Shown: positions 45,077 to 54,242, numbered from the stretch's first letter. The stretch is 64,000 nucleotides of DNA from Hohaiivirga sp031546825 (GCA_031546825.1 JAVBJU010000031.1:62001-126000); one strand, 5' to 3'. Notes: generated by a model from the letters alone, not told the origin. Translations and numbers: made by a program.

Positions 45077-45384
45077 GCCGTGTCGTTACTTTAACGCTCA
45101 TACTATTACTCGCCAGCGGCGCCTCCCACGCCGCCGACTGGCGGGTTGAAAAATGTACCCGCTACCAGCGCGCCTGGACCGACGCGCTGAGACGGCTCGG
45201 CACCAAGGGCCTGAGCGCGGAATTTATGTTGAGCCACAAGGCGTTCATCGCCTCCGGCTGCCTCGAAAACCGTAATGTCTGTCCGCGTTCGCAAGAAGAA
45301 CTGGCGCTCGCCAATATCATGGTGATCTCCGCGATGAATTTCGGCACCGCCAGCACCTTCCCGCCCTTCGCCTGCCCCCGCTAA
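45073..45384 (+). CDS. Small secreted protein with four cysteines
   Basis: A 103-residue protein starting at TTG 45073, which overlaps the iaaA stop by four bases. A signal peptide (VVTLTLILLLASGASHA-A) leaves about 83 residues with cysteines in EKCTRY, SGCLENRNVCPRS and FACPR, enough for two disulfides. I do not recognise the family. Coupled translation with the peptidase operon suggests a periplasmic part in the same pathway, or simple co-regulation. Confidence 0.65.
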   Translation: MSRVVTLTLILLLASGASHAADWRVEKCTRYQRAWTDALRRLGTKGLSAEFMLSHKAFIASGCLENRNVCPRSQEELALANIMVISAMNFGTASTFPPFACPR

Positions 45385-45611
45385 AATCCCATTTCTTTGA
45401 TTTGATCTCTTTGATTTTTCTGGTAAAAAGCGCCAACGACACAAGGTAATCAAGAACGAAATTTATCAAGTGTTGCGTGCGTGGGGCACGGCAAAACCAG
45501 CAAAACGCAGTTGGTCGCAAAAGCCAAATGCGTAATTTTCTATGGTGCCAAAGCTGTCCACGCGCTATTTTCCCTATAGTTCCCATTTCGGGGACACCGG
45601 AGGAGGCTGTC

Positions 45612-46592
45612 ATGGTTGATGGCAAAGGTATTCTCGACGCGCTGCTCGGTGCAGCCTCGACAGGTGGCGGGCAAGCGAATAACGGCGCTGCTGGCGGTCT
45701 CGGCGATATTCTGGGCCAGGTACTGGGCGGCGCACAAGGCCAGCCGGGTCAGCAGGCCGGTGGCGGTCTTGGTGGGCTTCTCGGCCAGATGCTTGGCGGC
45801 GGTGGCCAGCAGGCGCAGGGTGGCGGTGGCCTTGGCGGGCTGCTCGGCCAGATCCTTGGCGGCGGCGGTGCTCCGCAGGCGCAGGCTGGTCAGCCGAGTG
45901 CTGGCGGTGGTCTGGGCGATATGCTCAGTCAGGTGCTCGCTGGTGCCGGCGGCGCTTCGAGCGGCGGTCTCATCGACGCGGTGAAGAATGTTGTCGCCAA
46001 GAACCCCGGATTGGTGCAGAGCGCAGCGATTGGCGCGGCCGGTCTGTTGCTCGGAACCCAGGCCGGACGTGGGCTGGCGACCAGTGCTGCCAAGCTCGGT
46101 GGCGTCGCCCTCATCGGCGGCCTTGCCTATCATGCTTTGAAGAATTTCCAGGCGAAGAATGATGCCACCGGAACGGCGGCTGCGGCGTTGCCTGCTCCTC
46201 ATGAATATCACCCGGTCGCTTCAACGAGCGATGGCGCTCTCAAGCTCGTGCGGGCCATGATTGCCGCGGCGCTTGCCGATGGCAAGATCGACGAGAATGA
46301 ACAGCGTCGCATCCTCGGTGAAATGTCGCAATCTGCACTGAGCGCCGATCAGAGCGCCTGGTTGCAGAACGAGATGACCAAGCCCGCTTCGGCCCAGCAG
46401 TTGGCCGCAACGGCAAGCTCGCCCCAGGAAGCGGTGGAAATCTACACCTCTGCGCGTATCGCCATCGATCCGGATACGGCACCCAACAAGGCGTTCTTGG
46501 CAAGTCTCGCCGCAGCATTGAACTTGCCGACACCGCTGGTCGTTGAACTCGATCAGGCCGTGGACAGCGTCAAAATCGAAGCCGGTGCTTGA
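45612..46592 (+). CDS. DUF533 (YebE-like) inner-membrane protein with TerB-like domain
   Basis: A 326-residue protein. Residues 1-130 are low in complexity with repeated GGLGGLLGQ(I/M)LGGG units, then comes a membrane segment near residues 140-180 (IGAAGLLLGTQAGRGLA, GGVALIGGLAYHALK), then a helical TerB-like domain (KLVRAMIAAALADGKIDENE) to the end. E. coli YebE has the same order. Its function is unknown; envelope-stress links have been reported for relatives. GGAGG before ATG 45612 sets the start. The gene ends in a strong terminator. Confidence 0.85.
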   Translation: MVDGKGILDALLGAASTGGGQANNGAAGGLGDILGQVLGGAQGQPGQQAGGGLGGLLGQMLGGGGQQAQGGGGLGGLLGQILGGGGAPQAQAGQPSAGGGLGDMLSQVLAGAGGASSGGLIDAVKNVVAKNPGLVQSAAIGAAGLLLGTQAGRGLATSAAKLGGVALIGGLAYHALKNFQAKNDATGTAAAALPAPHEYHPVASTSDGALKLVRAMIAAALADGKIDENEQRRILGEMSQSALSADQSAWLQNEMTKPASAQQLAATASSPQEAVEIYTSARIAIDPDTAPNKAFLASLAAALNLPTPLVVELDQAVDSVKIEAGA

Positions 46593-46620
46593 TCCGTTCA
46601 ACCACCCGTAAATTACTGGA

Positions 46621-46650
46621 AAAGCGCCGAATTTCGGCGCTTTTTCTTTT
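46621..46650. terminator. Terminator after the DUF533 gene
   Basis: AAAGCGCCG at 46621-46629 pairs with CGGCGCTTT at 46635-46643 around AATTT, followed by a T-rich run. The A stretch on the left side is too short for strong action on the convergent AsmA-like transcript. Confidence 0.88.
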
Positions 46651-46676
46651 TCAGTGGTGTCTTGTGCTTTTGATCG

Positions 46677-48410
46677 TCAGCGGGGGAGGCTGGTGCCATC
46701 GTCCGGGTGAAGCCGTGCGGAAAGTGCGCGCCATGGACCCGAGAGGATCAGGCTCGGAGAAGGCGCCGCCGCGCTGCCTCGTGGCGTAACTTTCAAGGTA
46801 AGCGTGCGGCGGGCGAGATCGATCTGGCCTTGCAGGCTCGCGGGTTCGCCGTTGCTTTGCAGGACGCCATCGGAAAACGCGCCTTCTCCTGCGGCAATCG
46901 GCATGGCGAATGCGCCGGTGGCAAAGCGGGTCTTTTCGTTTGAAGCCTGCAGCAATTGGGGTTGGTCGACTCTCATGGTCGCCAGGGCAGGCAGGTTGAC
47001 GCCGTTGATCTCACCATTCGCCACCGATATCGACAGCTTGCCATGGCTGCTTTTCAAGACAGCTTGCATGTCACTGCCGTGGCCTTCCAGTGAAATCTGT
47101 CCCCGCAAGGCACCGGTCAGCGGAACGTAACCATCGGTGCGGGCGGGGAGGAAGCGGGTAATATCGATATTGTCGACATTGCCCTGCAGTCGAATTTCCT
47201 TATCCAGCGCGGAACCGGTCAACAGAAAGCGCCCTTTCACCGTGCCGTTCTCGAGTGAGGCGCGGGATAAGGTGGCCTCCAGCCGGTCGGGTTTGATGAT
47301 GAGACCAAGCGCGATATCGGACAATTTCTGTGTACCGATCATGCCGGAGGCTATGGAAAGCCGGAGGTCTAGGTCGGCGCGATTGATGCCAGCATAGGAC
47401 AGACTGGTGTTATCTTCGGCAACGGTCCTCAGCGGTGCCAGATAGTCGGTCAGGTCAAGATCATCGGTTGCTAATGTTCCTGAAATCATATTAGAGGCGG
47501 CGTCCACGCGGAAGGCCAGTGACCCTTCGAACCGGCTTTTGCCGAGCGTGATCTGCACCGCTGGCCAAGACACCACATTGCGTGTCGTGGTGAAAGCCCC
47601 TTCAAACGCGGTTTTTTCAAGAAGCGTTGAGAGGGGCAACGGCAAGTCTGCCCATTGCGTCAAGCGGCGCAGAGAGGCGCTGATAAATGATGATTTTCCG
47701 GCGAATGTGACATTGCGGCTGCGATCAAGCTGTACTGTTCCTGCTGCGGACAATTTGGAATCAAGGGCGGACACCTCAACCGAAAACGGCCCGGCTCTTC
47801 CGCTGAGGAGCGCGGCGGGCTGCACATTCGCCTTGCCGATGGTGATGGTTTCGCCGTTCCAGCGCAGGCTGCCGGTGAGCGAGAGCGGGTCTGCGTTTCC
47901 TGGCCAGTCGATGGCGGTGTTGATGTCAGTCAGGACGATATCGGGGTGGGTATGGCGCAGAACCCTCAGCGAGCCGTTCGTCGTCAGGAATTGACGGATG
48001 GGGCTGACAGAATTGCGCAATTGCATCCATGCCGCCCATTGGCTCCAGAAGCTCTCGTCCGTTCCGCGCACATCAAGTGTTGTTTTCCCATCTCTGAGCG
48101 CAACATCGGAAAGCTCCCTCTGCCCAAAGAGCAGGCTCCACCAGCCGATATGACCCCGGAATGTCGCATTTTGGATCACCAGCCGCCCGCCGATACCGCG
48201 GATTTCAACATTCTCCACCTTGAGACGCGGCCGGGGCAACAAGGACAGGGTGCTCCTGCCGTGGATGGTGACTTCAAGGTTGAAATCCTTATTCAATTGC
48301 CGGACGAGCATCTGCGCGGGGCTAGCCGATGTCAGCGCCCAAGCAGAAAGGGCGGCTGCGGCCGCGACGACGAGGCAAAGCGTCAGGATAATAGCGAGGC
48401 GACGGGTCAT
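46677..48410 (-). CDS. AsmA family protein
   Basis: A 577-residue protein with one N-terminal membrane anchor (LAIILTLCLVVAAAAALSAW) and a long periplasmic region. The N-terminal domain shows the AsmA pattern of FNLEVTIHGRSTLSLLPRPR followed by LKVENVEIRG; the C-terminal part has the conserved LRGQISLEGHGSDMQAVLKS and GEINGVNLPAL stretch. AsmA-like proteins form long lipid-conducting grooves between the two membranes. It is transcribed alone, away from the palindromic element upstream. Confidence 0.85.
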   Translation of the reverse strand: MTRRLAIILTLCLVVAAAAALSAWALTSASPAQMLVRQLNKDFNLEVTIHGRSTLSLLPRPRLKVENVEIRGIGGRLVIQNATFRGHIGWWSLLFGQRELSDVALRDGKTTLDVRGTDESFWSQWAAWMQLRNSVSPIRQFLTTNGSLRVLRHTHPDIVLTDINTAIDWPGNADPLSLTGSLRWNGETITIGKANVQPAALLSGRAGPFSVEVSALDSKLSAAGTVQLDRSRNVTFAGKSSFISASLRRLTQWADLPLPLSTLLEKTAFEGAFTTTRNVVSWPAVQITLGKSRFEGSLAFRVDAASNMISGTLATDDLDLTDYLAPLRTVAEDNTSLSYAGINRADLDLRLSIASGMIGTQKLSDIALGLIIKPDRLEATLSRASLENGTVKGRFLLTGSALDKEIRLQGNVDNIDITRFLPARTDGYVPLTGALRGQISLEGHGSDMQAVLKSSHGKLSISVANGEINGVNLPALATMRVDQPQLLQASNEKTRFATGAFAMPIAAGEGAFSDGVLQSNGEPASLQGQIDLARRTLTLKVTPRGSAAAPSPSLILSGPWRALSARLHPDDGTSLPR

Positions 48411-48801
48411 GCGTTTCCGAAAATAAGGAGTGAGAGGCCGTTTGATAAGTCACGGGCTTAGTGTCCGTTGAGGTTTTTTTGCCCGGCGAGGAACGATCAC
48501 AGCCCTGATGTGTTCAACGGAGCGAAATCGTTGTGCTGTCCGGGACGAAAAAGAACCAACGGACCGACCCGACGGACTTATCAAACAGTCTCTGAAGCTT
48601 AGCATAACCTGTCCGATGCCATAACGCATGAAAAATGTACCGCTCTCCACGAGAGTTTTGGGCGTTTTCTCTTTTTACTCAAATGATTGCTCTGCAACGA
48701 ACGCATCGCGGGGCCTGAACCTTATCGATGCTGCCTCCCGTGTGACATTGTACACGCTTGGCGTCGACGCATAAGTCCATTATCTAGAACCATAGGTTTT
48801 G
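48411..48801. other. Gap between the AsmA-like and IclR genes
   Basis: About 390 bases without a supported gene. It holds the palindromic element at 48433-48593 and the upstream parts of two divergent promoters. AACC-ATA-GGTT at 48788-48798 is a short inverted repeat next to the IclR-gene promoter and may be its operator. Confidence 0.45.
48433..48593. repeat. MITE-like long palindromic element
   Basis: Perfect 12-base terminal repeats GTTTGATAAGTC (48440-48451) and GACTTATCAAAC (48575-48586) extend outward with few mismatches to 48433 and 48593. Inside, TCCGTTGA at 48464-48471 matches TCAACGGA at 48514-48521, and GGTTTTTTTGCCCGG is roughly complementary to CCGGGACGAAAAAGAACC. The element has no gene. 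It looks like a miniature inverted-repeat element; no target duplication is evident. A structured RNA is the alternative. Confidence 0.5.
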
Positions 48802-48807
48802 TATAAT
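48802..48807 (+). promoter_or_regulatory. -10 box that predicts a leaderless IclR transcript
   Basis: A perfect TATAAT ends 6 bases before ATG 48814, so transcription would begin at or next to the start codon. The -35 region (TTATCT near 48780) is poor, as expected if an activator or autoregulation is involved. No ribosome site precedes the ATG. Confidence 0.5.
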
Positions 48808-48813
48808 GAACTC

Positions 48814-49611
48814 ATGGTGAAACCTTCCATGCATTTGCCGGTGCCAGCCCTATGTAAGGGGTTCGATATTCTTGCCGTTGTGGCCAAGCGACCGGGTATC
48901 GGGTTCACCGATATCCGCAAGGCATTGAACTTGCCAAAAAGCAGCGCGCATACGTTGCTGCTCACCCTCAAGGGTGTCGGTGCCCTGCATAAGGAGGCCG
49001 ATGGGGGATATGTGCTGGGGTTGCGGCTGTTTGAACTTGGCTCCATGGCAGCCATTCAGCGCAATGTGACCGATGCTGCCGTGTCCAGCCTGCGTCGCCT
49101 GGCGCACACGGTTCAACTGACATGCCACCTCGGCGTGCTCGAAGGAACCGAAGCGGTTTATCTGGCCAAGCTCGAATGCGAGCAGCCGATTCGCATCAGT
49201 TCCTGGGTTGGCAAGCGCGTCTCTCTCCACAGTTCTTCGCTTGGAAAATCCCTTCTGGCATGGTTGCCCGAGGCGGAAGTGGATGCGCTCCTGGAGCAGC
49301 TCGAATGGGTGAAAAAACTGCCCAATACCATTCCTAACCAGGCGGCGTACCGGAAGCATCTCTCAATGGTCAGGGCGCAGGGTTGGGCCATTGATGACGA
49401 AGAGGATGTCCGCAACTTGCGCTGTCTCGGTGCGCCGGTGCGCGATATGAGTGGTCGGGTGGTTGCAGCCATCAGCATGGCGGGCACCACATTCCAGATT
49501 GATGACAGCCGGATCGAAGATTTGAGCGGACGTTTATTGAGTACCGCCCACGAGATTTCCCAAACGCTGGGCTATAAGCCGCATGGGCCCTCTCCCGGTG
49601 AAGGGGAGTAA
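48814..49611 (+). CDS. IclR family transcriptional regulator
   Basis: A 265-residue regulator: N-terminal winged helix-turn-helix (GFTDIRKALNLPKSSAHTLLLTL) at about 25-50 and a C-terminal effector domain of GAF type with SLGKSLLAWLP and GAPVRDMSGRVVAAISMAG. IclR proteins respond to small aromatic or central metabolites, which cannot be told here. ATG 48814 follows a TATAAT box directly; a TTG at 48799 would run through that box. It converges on the LuxR-type gene with a 3-base gap. Confidence 0.88.
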   Translation: MVKPSMHLPVPALCKGFDILAVVAKRPGIGFTDIRKALNLPKSSAHTLLLTLKGVGALHKEADGGYVLGLRLFELGSMAAIQRNVTDAAVSSLRRLAHTVQLTCHLGVLEGTEAVYLAKLECEQPIRISSWVGKRVSLHSSSLGKSLLAWLPEAEVDALLEQLEWVKKLPNTIPNQAAYRKHLSMVRAQGWAIDDEEDVRNLRCLGAPVRDMSGRVVAAISMAGTTFQIDDSRIEDLSGRLLSTAHEISQTLGYKPHGPSPGEGE

Positions 49612-49614
49612 AGC

Positions 49615-50715
49615 TCATTCGCCATGGGCGCTATGATGGGGCAGGCGCGAGAGAACGCGGGCGAGTTCCACCTGATTTTGAGTGCCGGTTTTACGCAAAA
49701 CCCGTTGGAGATGGATGCGCGCGGTATTGGGCGATATCTGCATCATCTGTGCCGTTTCCTGCAATCGATAGCCCTGGCCAAAAACCTCCGCGAACTCGGC
49801 TTCGCGTTCGGAGAGCGAAAAGACTTTGGCCAGTGTTGAACACGATGCGCTCACGGCGGAATCGAAGTCGGTGATGATGAGCAGGGCACCGGGTTCGCTC
49901 ATCACCTGTTTCATGGCGTGGAATGGTCTTACCTCAATGGCGTAACCAACCTTGCCGTCGCTGGCTGGAACCGAAACGATGCGCAAGTCATTGGGGGGGA
50001 TGTCGTCCGCACCCCTGGACAGCGCCTTATCAAGTAGCATCTGCAAGGCCCGGTCACTGGCGGAGCGGGATATTCTGACCCGTCCGTTCGCCAGGGTCAG
50101 CCCATTGTTGCGGGCAAGTATGGATCTGGCACGGGCGTTCATGAACCGCATCTGGCAACTGCTGTCGATAACGACCATCCCCCAAGGCGATGTTTCAGCA
50201 ACCACAGAACTGAGCACACCCTGAGAGGCCACTTCGGTGAACCCCTTTGAAACGCTATGAATGGTCTGGATCGGGTCAAGCAGTTTGGACAGCATGGGCA
50301 GTGCGGCTGCCGGATCAAATCCGGGCTCCGATTTGAGTACGACGCACCATGCCGTTGGTCGGTTATGTTCGGAGCCGCTGAGATAAGCGGTGAGGCACGT
50401 ATGGTTGTCGCCAAGCGACCAACTGTCGAGTGCAGTTCCTTTGCGGGATGTGGAGAGCATGGCAGGCTGTGCTGCTGCCGCCGTCGCGCAATAGAACCAA
50501 TGGCGGGCAATGGTCGCTTCAAGGTCGCTCACATGATCGATGCCCTTTGAGCGCCAACTGGCGAATATCTTGAACTCACTGTCAAATTCAACAACGATAC
50601 TGCCTTCGGCCTCAAAAAACCGATTGAGCATGTCGAGTATCAGGCCCTGTGCGTGCACAGCGGAGTTCATGACCCGAGCCATCTGGGACAACACTTTATC
50701 CATCGTCGCTTCCAT
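49615..50715 (-). CDS. LuxR-type regulator with PAS-like domain, next to the type I secretion genes
   Basis: A 366-residue protein. The last 65 residues are a LuxR/GerE helix-turn-helix (FSLSEREAEFAEVF, ETAQMMQISPNTARIHL). The middle, near residues 165-285, looks like a PAS sensor (SPWGMVVIDSSCQMRFMNARA), and the first 150 residues match no family I know. There is no receiver domain or autoinducer domain. It lies 71 bases after the HlyD-type gene on the same strand, so it may be part of, and control, the secretion operon. ATG 50703 is an alternative start. Confidence 0.82.
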   Translation of the reverse strand: MEATMDKVLSQMARVMNSAVHAQGLILDMLNRFFEAEGSIVVEFDSEFKIFASWRSKGIDHVSDLEATIARHWFYCATAAAAQPAMLSTSRKGTALDSWSLGDNHTCLTAYLSGSEHNRPTAWCVVLKSEPGFDPAAALPMLSKLLDPIQTIHSVSKGFTEVASQGVLSSVVAETSPWGMVVIDSSCQMRFMNARARSILARNNGLTLANGRVRISRSASDRALQMLLDKALSRGADDIPPNDLRIVSVPASDGKVGYAIEVRPFHAMKQVMSEPGALLIITDFDSAVSASCSTLAKVFSLSEREAEFAEVFGQGYRLQETAQMMQISPNTARIHLQRVLRKTGTQNQVELARVLSRLPHHSAHGE

Positions 50716-50786
50716 CTATGACCGGCTAAATTTGAAAGCCAGTTTCTCGTTGTCTTAATTTATTATGTCCGTTGGCCTGCTGGGTT

Positions 50787-52130
50787 TTACCGCTCACGGA
50801 AAGAGCGGTCGAAGCTGTCCATGACCGGTTTCAGCAGGTAAGATAAAAATGTTCGCTCGTTGGTTTTTGCAAAGATTTCCACCGGCATTCCCGGCGTCGA
50901 TGTGAAGTTGGAGACCTTGTGCAATTCGTTCTCGTCGATGGCGACGCGCACCACGTAGGTATTGGTGGCGATGCCAGCACGGCTCGCGCGTTCATCCGGG
51001 ACGGCATCGGCGGAGACATAGGTCACCTTTCCGGGCACCATGGGCGTTACCCGCTGATTGAGGGCAACCAGCCGCACCAGCGCAGCCTGTTGCACATGCA
51101 CGCTGTCGATATCCTGCGGTCGCACGCGTGCCTCAATGATCAGGCTTTCATCCAGTGGCAGAAGCTCCAGCACGTCTTTGCCCGCACCAATCACGCCACC
51201 GGGAGTGTTGTAGTGCATCTTGACGACAGCGCCGCGCATGGGGGCCTTGATTTCAACGCGCGATGAGGCGTTCTCGGCAACCCGGATCCGTTCACGCACG
51301 TCATCAAGCTCGGTTTCGACATTGCGCAATTGTTCGGTGGCACCACGGACAAGCTCTGTCTTGGTTTGCAGAATGCGCTGCTCCTCACGCGAGATGCGTT
51401 CGCGGGCGTCCGATACGGCGCCTTTCAATTGGCCTATCTGTCCCTCAAGCCCGGCTTTGGCACGCTCCAGTGCCAGATAGTCAGACTTGCGGACGTAGCC
51501 CTTTTCATAGAGATCCCGTTTGCCTTCGAGCTCTTCGATGATCAGAGTAAGCTGGTGTTTTACTGCGGTGATCTGGGTTTCGTTGCCGATGATACTTTCG
51601 CGGATAGACGAGATACCGTCCGTGATGGCGGCCAGAGTGAATTTCAGATTGTCGCGGCGGGCCCTGAATTCCTTGAGCTGCCCTTCGATGATCGACGCGA
51701 CATCTCTGTCCCCATTGCCGTTGAGGAGTTCTGGTGGAAAGGTGGTGTCGGTATAGCCGGATATTTCCGCATTGAGGCGGGCGCGCAGCGCCAATGCCCT
51801 GATTTCACGCAGTTTAAGGCGGGACAGCTGGGCTTCCGGGTCGGTGGGGTCAAGCCGGATCAGCACCTGACCCTTGTTGACGACATCGCCTTCTTTGACG
51901 AGAAGTTCGCGGATGACCCCGCCTTCAAGGTGTTGGATCATCTTGTTCTGGCCAGTGGCAACAAAGTTGCCGCCGGCAATCACTGCGCCCTGTATTGGGG
52001 CAACCGCAGCCCAGAGAAAAAAGCCGCCCACGCCGAAAATCAGGACAAACATGCCGATGAGGATCGGAGCGCGGATATTGCGGGGTACGCTGTCATACCA
52101 GTCTTTTCCGGGTTGTGCGATCTGTCTCAT
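50787..52130 (-). CDS. Type I secretion periplasmic adaptor, HlyD/PrsE family
   Basis: A 447-residue membrane-fusion protein. One membrane segment lies at about residues 20-43, then a barrel-sandwich hybrid half (IQHLEGGVIRELLVKEGD), a long coiled coil at about 95-300 and the closing beta domain (IKAPMRGAVVKMHYNTPGG). It bridges the ABC exporter and an outer-membrane TolC channel, which is encoded elsewhere. ATG 52130 is chosen for the family-typical short cytoplasmic tail; ATG 52166 would overlap the exporter gap with no gain. It follows the exporter gene by 45 bases. Confidence 0.93.
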   Translation of the reverse strand: MRQIAQPGKDWYDSVPRNIRAPILIGMFVLIFGVGGFFLWAAVAPIQGAVIAGGNFVATGQNKMIQHLEGGVIRELLVKEGDVVNKGQVLIRLDPTDPEAQLSRLKLREIRALALRARLNAEISGYTDTTFPPELLNGNGDRDVASIIEGQLKEFRARRDNLKFTLAAITDGISSIRESIIGNETQITAVKHQLTLIIEELEGKRDLYEKGYVRKSDYLALERAKAGLEGQIGQLKGAVSDARERISREEQRILQTKTELVRGATEQLRNVETELDDVRERIRVAENASSRVEIKAPMRGAVVKMHYNTPGGVIGAGKDVLELLPLDESLIIEARVRPQDIDSVHVQQAALVRLVALNQRVTPMVPGKVTYVSADAVPDERASRAGIATNTYVVRVAIDENELHKVSNFTSTPGMPVEIFAKTNERTFLSYLLKPVMDSFDRSFRER

Positions 52131-52175
52131 GCTACCGTCCTTATGGCTGTGCCTCGGGATATCCATATTGCCTGC

Positions 52176-54158
52176 TTATGCGGGGCGCTGCATCTGCACC
52201 GATGTCCCCGCATAAAGTGGTGGCGTCTGGGGGTGGGCGCGGCTTTGGGCATCCGCCATCTCTTCAATGCTGTCGCCTTTGCCCGAGAGGCGCGGTAGCA
52301 CCTGATCGCGCTCGCCAAATGCCGCGACTTGACCGGCCTTGACGACACAGATGCGCTTGACGCATCGCAGGATGGATGGACGCTGCGTGACCAGAACCAC
52401 GGTGATGCCCAGCTCTCCCGCGTGTTGAATCGCGCGTTCAAGAGCGGCTTCGCCATTGGGATCGAGATTGGCGTTGGGCTCGTCGAGAACGATCAGGCGC
52501 GGTTCGCTGTAGAAGGCACGGGCCAGCGCGATCTGCTGCTTTTGACCGCCAGAAAGAGGTGAGCCGTCAAGGCCGATCTCGGTCTCGTATCCATCGGGGA
52601 AGGTGGAGATCATGTCATGGACGCCAGCAAGCTGGGCGGCACGAGTCACCAACTCATCAGGCGCATCTTCGCGCAAGCGGGCGATATTGGCCTTGATGGT
52701 GCCGGGAAACAGCTCAATGTCTTGCGGTAGATAGCCGATATTCTCGCCAAGCTGACGGCGGTCCCAGTTGCGCAGGTCCATGAAGTCCAGACGCACCGCA
52801 CCGGCGGTCGGGGCGACGCAGCCAACCAGCATCCGCGCCAATGTCGATTTGCCGCCGCCCGAAGGTCCGACAATGGCGAGGCTGTCGCCGGGTTCAACCG
52901 CGAAGGTGATACCATTGAGAATGGTGCGTTTGGTTCCTGGCGGAATGTAGAGCACTTTTTCCAGCGACAGGCGGCCTTCAGGCTTGGGCAGGATAATGCG
53001 TTCCGGCTCTTTGGCGCTGGTTTCGAGCAGGTTGCGAATGCGCCGCCATGCTGATTTGGCATGGACGCAGGAGCGCCAGCCCTCAATCGCGCCTTCCACG
53101 GGTGCCAGTGCGCGGCTGGCGATCAGCGAAGCAGCCACCGTCATACCGCCGGTCATTTCGCCTTTCATGGCGAGATAAGCACCGGAGCCGAGCAGGCAAA
53201 TCTGGGTGATGAGGCGCAAAAGGCGCGACAGGCTGGAGATGTGCAGGTTGCGATCCATGCCGATCACCTGGCTGCGTAGCGATTGGGCATTTTCCTTGCC
53301 CCATAAAGAAATGCTTTCTTCTGTCATCCCCATTGCGCAGATGATCTGGGCGTTCCGGGCTTGGGCGGCGGCCTGCATATTGGCGCGGATGCCGTAATTG
53401 CCCGACTGGGAAAAGGGCTTTTCCGTTGCTCGTTCATTGACCAGCGCTAAGGCCAGCAGCGCAACGCACGCGCCGACCATGATGCAGCCAAGCACCGGGT
53501 GTATGAGAAAACCGGCAGCGAAATAGATTGGTGCGATGGGGGCGTCGAACAACAGAAGCATCACCGGCCCGGTCATGAACGAGCGCAACTGCTGCAAATC
53601 GCGCAATGCCTGCACGTCACGCGAGGCGGCGGTATTGGCCGAGGCGAGTGCTGCCGCAAGAACCGGGCCGCCGAGCAATGCTTCGATTTGCATGGCGATG
53701 CGGGTGAGGAGATAACGGCGCACGGAATCAAGGCTGACCATCATGATGAGCGCGCCACAGGCGACAACGGACAGCATGACCAGCGTATCCATGCTGCGGC
53801 TGGTGAGCACGCGATCGGAAATTTGGAAAAGGTAGATTGGCACCGACAGCATCAGAATATTGATGGCAATCGAGAATGCACCAACGCTCAACATGCTGCG
53901 GCGAAAAGCTTCGCGCGCCGATTTCAGCGCTTCCTGACCGGCACGGGAAGGGGGCCGTTCGGTCTTTTTCTTTGGCGCTTTTTCCGGCGCTGTCCAACCG
54001 TTGGCATCAGTTTCGGAACTCTTCTGCTGACCTGCAGGTTCATCTGCCGCACTGGTCGCGGGGGGAACAGGAATTGCTCCCGCCAGAACCGGATCAGAAA
54101 ACGGTGGCTTTGTGGGCGTGCGGAACTCTGGTTGGTCGCCGGTGATTGGCGTGGTCAT
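52176..54158 (-). CDS. Type I secretion ABC exporter, PrtD/PrsD family
   Basis: A 660-residue fusion of permease and ATPase. The first 85 residues are a Pro/Lys-rich extension with no domain, longer than usual. Membrane segments run from about 90 to 340, and the ATPase has Walker A GPSGGGKST at 431-439, the signature LSGGQKQQIALARAF and the PrtD-type Walker B VLDEPNANLD. There is no N-terminal C39 peptidase, so cargo should leave uncleaved with a C-terminal signal. The two repeat proteins encoded just upstream on the same strand are the likely cargo. GGAGACATCAGG precedes the ATG. Confidence 0.93.
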   Translation of the reverse strand: MTTPITGDQPEFRTPTKPPFSDPVLAGAIPVPPATSAADEPAGQQKSSETDANGWTAPEKAPKKKTERPPSRAGQEALKSAREAFRRSMLSVGAFSIAINILMLSVPIYLFQISDRVLTSRSMDTLVMLSVVACGALIMMVSLDSVRRYLLTRIAMQIEALLGGPVLAAALASANTAASRDVQALRDLQQLRSFMTGPVMLLLFDAPIAPIYFAAGFLIHPVLGCIMVGACVALLALALVNERATEKPFSQSGNYGIRANMQAAAQARNAQIICAMGMTEESISLWGKENAQSLRSQVIGMDRNLHISSLSRLLRLITQICLLGSGAYLAMKGEMTGGMTVAASLIASRALAPVEGAIEGWRSCVHAKSAWRRIRNLLETSAKEPERIILPKPEGRLSLEKVLYIPPGTKRTILNGITFAVEPGDSLAIVGPSGGGKSTLARMLVGCVAPTAGAVRLDFMDLRNWDRRQLGENIGYLPQDIELFPGTIKANIARLREDAPDELVTRAAQLAGVHDMISTFPDGYETEIGLDGSPLSGGQKQQIALARAFYSEPRLIVLDEPNANLDPNGEAALERAIQHAGELGITVVLVTQRPSILRCVKRICVVKAGQVAAFGERDQVLPRLSGKGDSIEEMADAQSRAHPQTPPLYAGTSVQMQRPA

Positions 54159-54242
54159 CCTGATGTCTCCATTTTCTAATCGCTTGGGACGCCGCGGGCA
54201 TCCGTTAGGCAGGCGGTCTTGGGGATCGTGGGTATTATTTCG

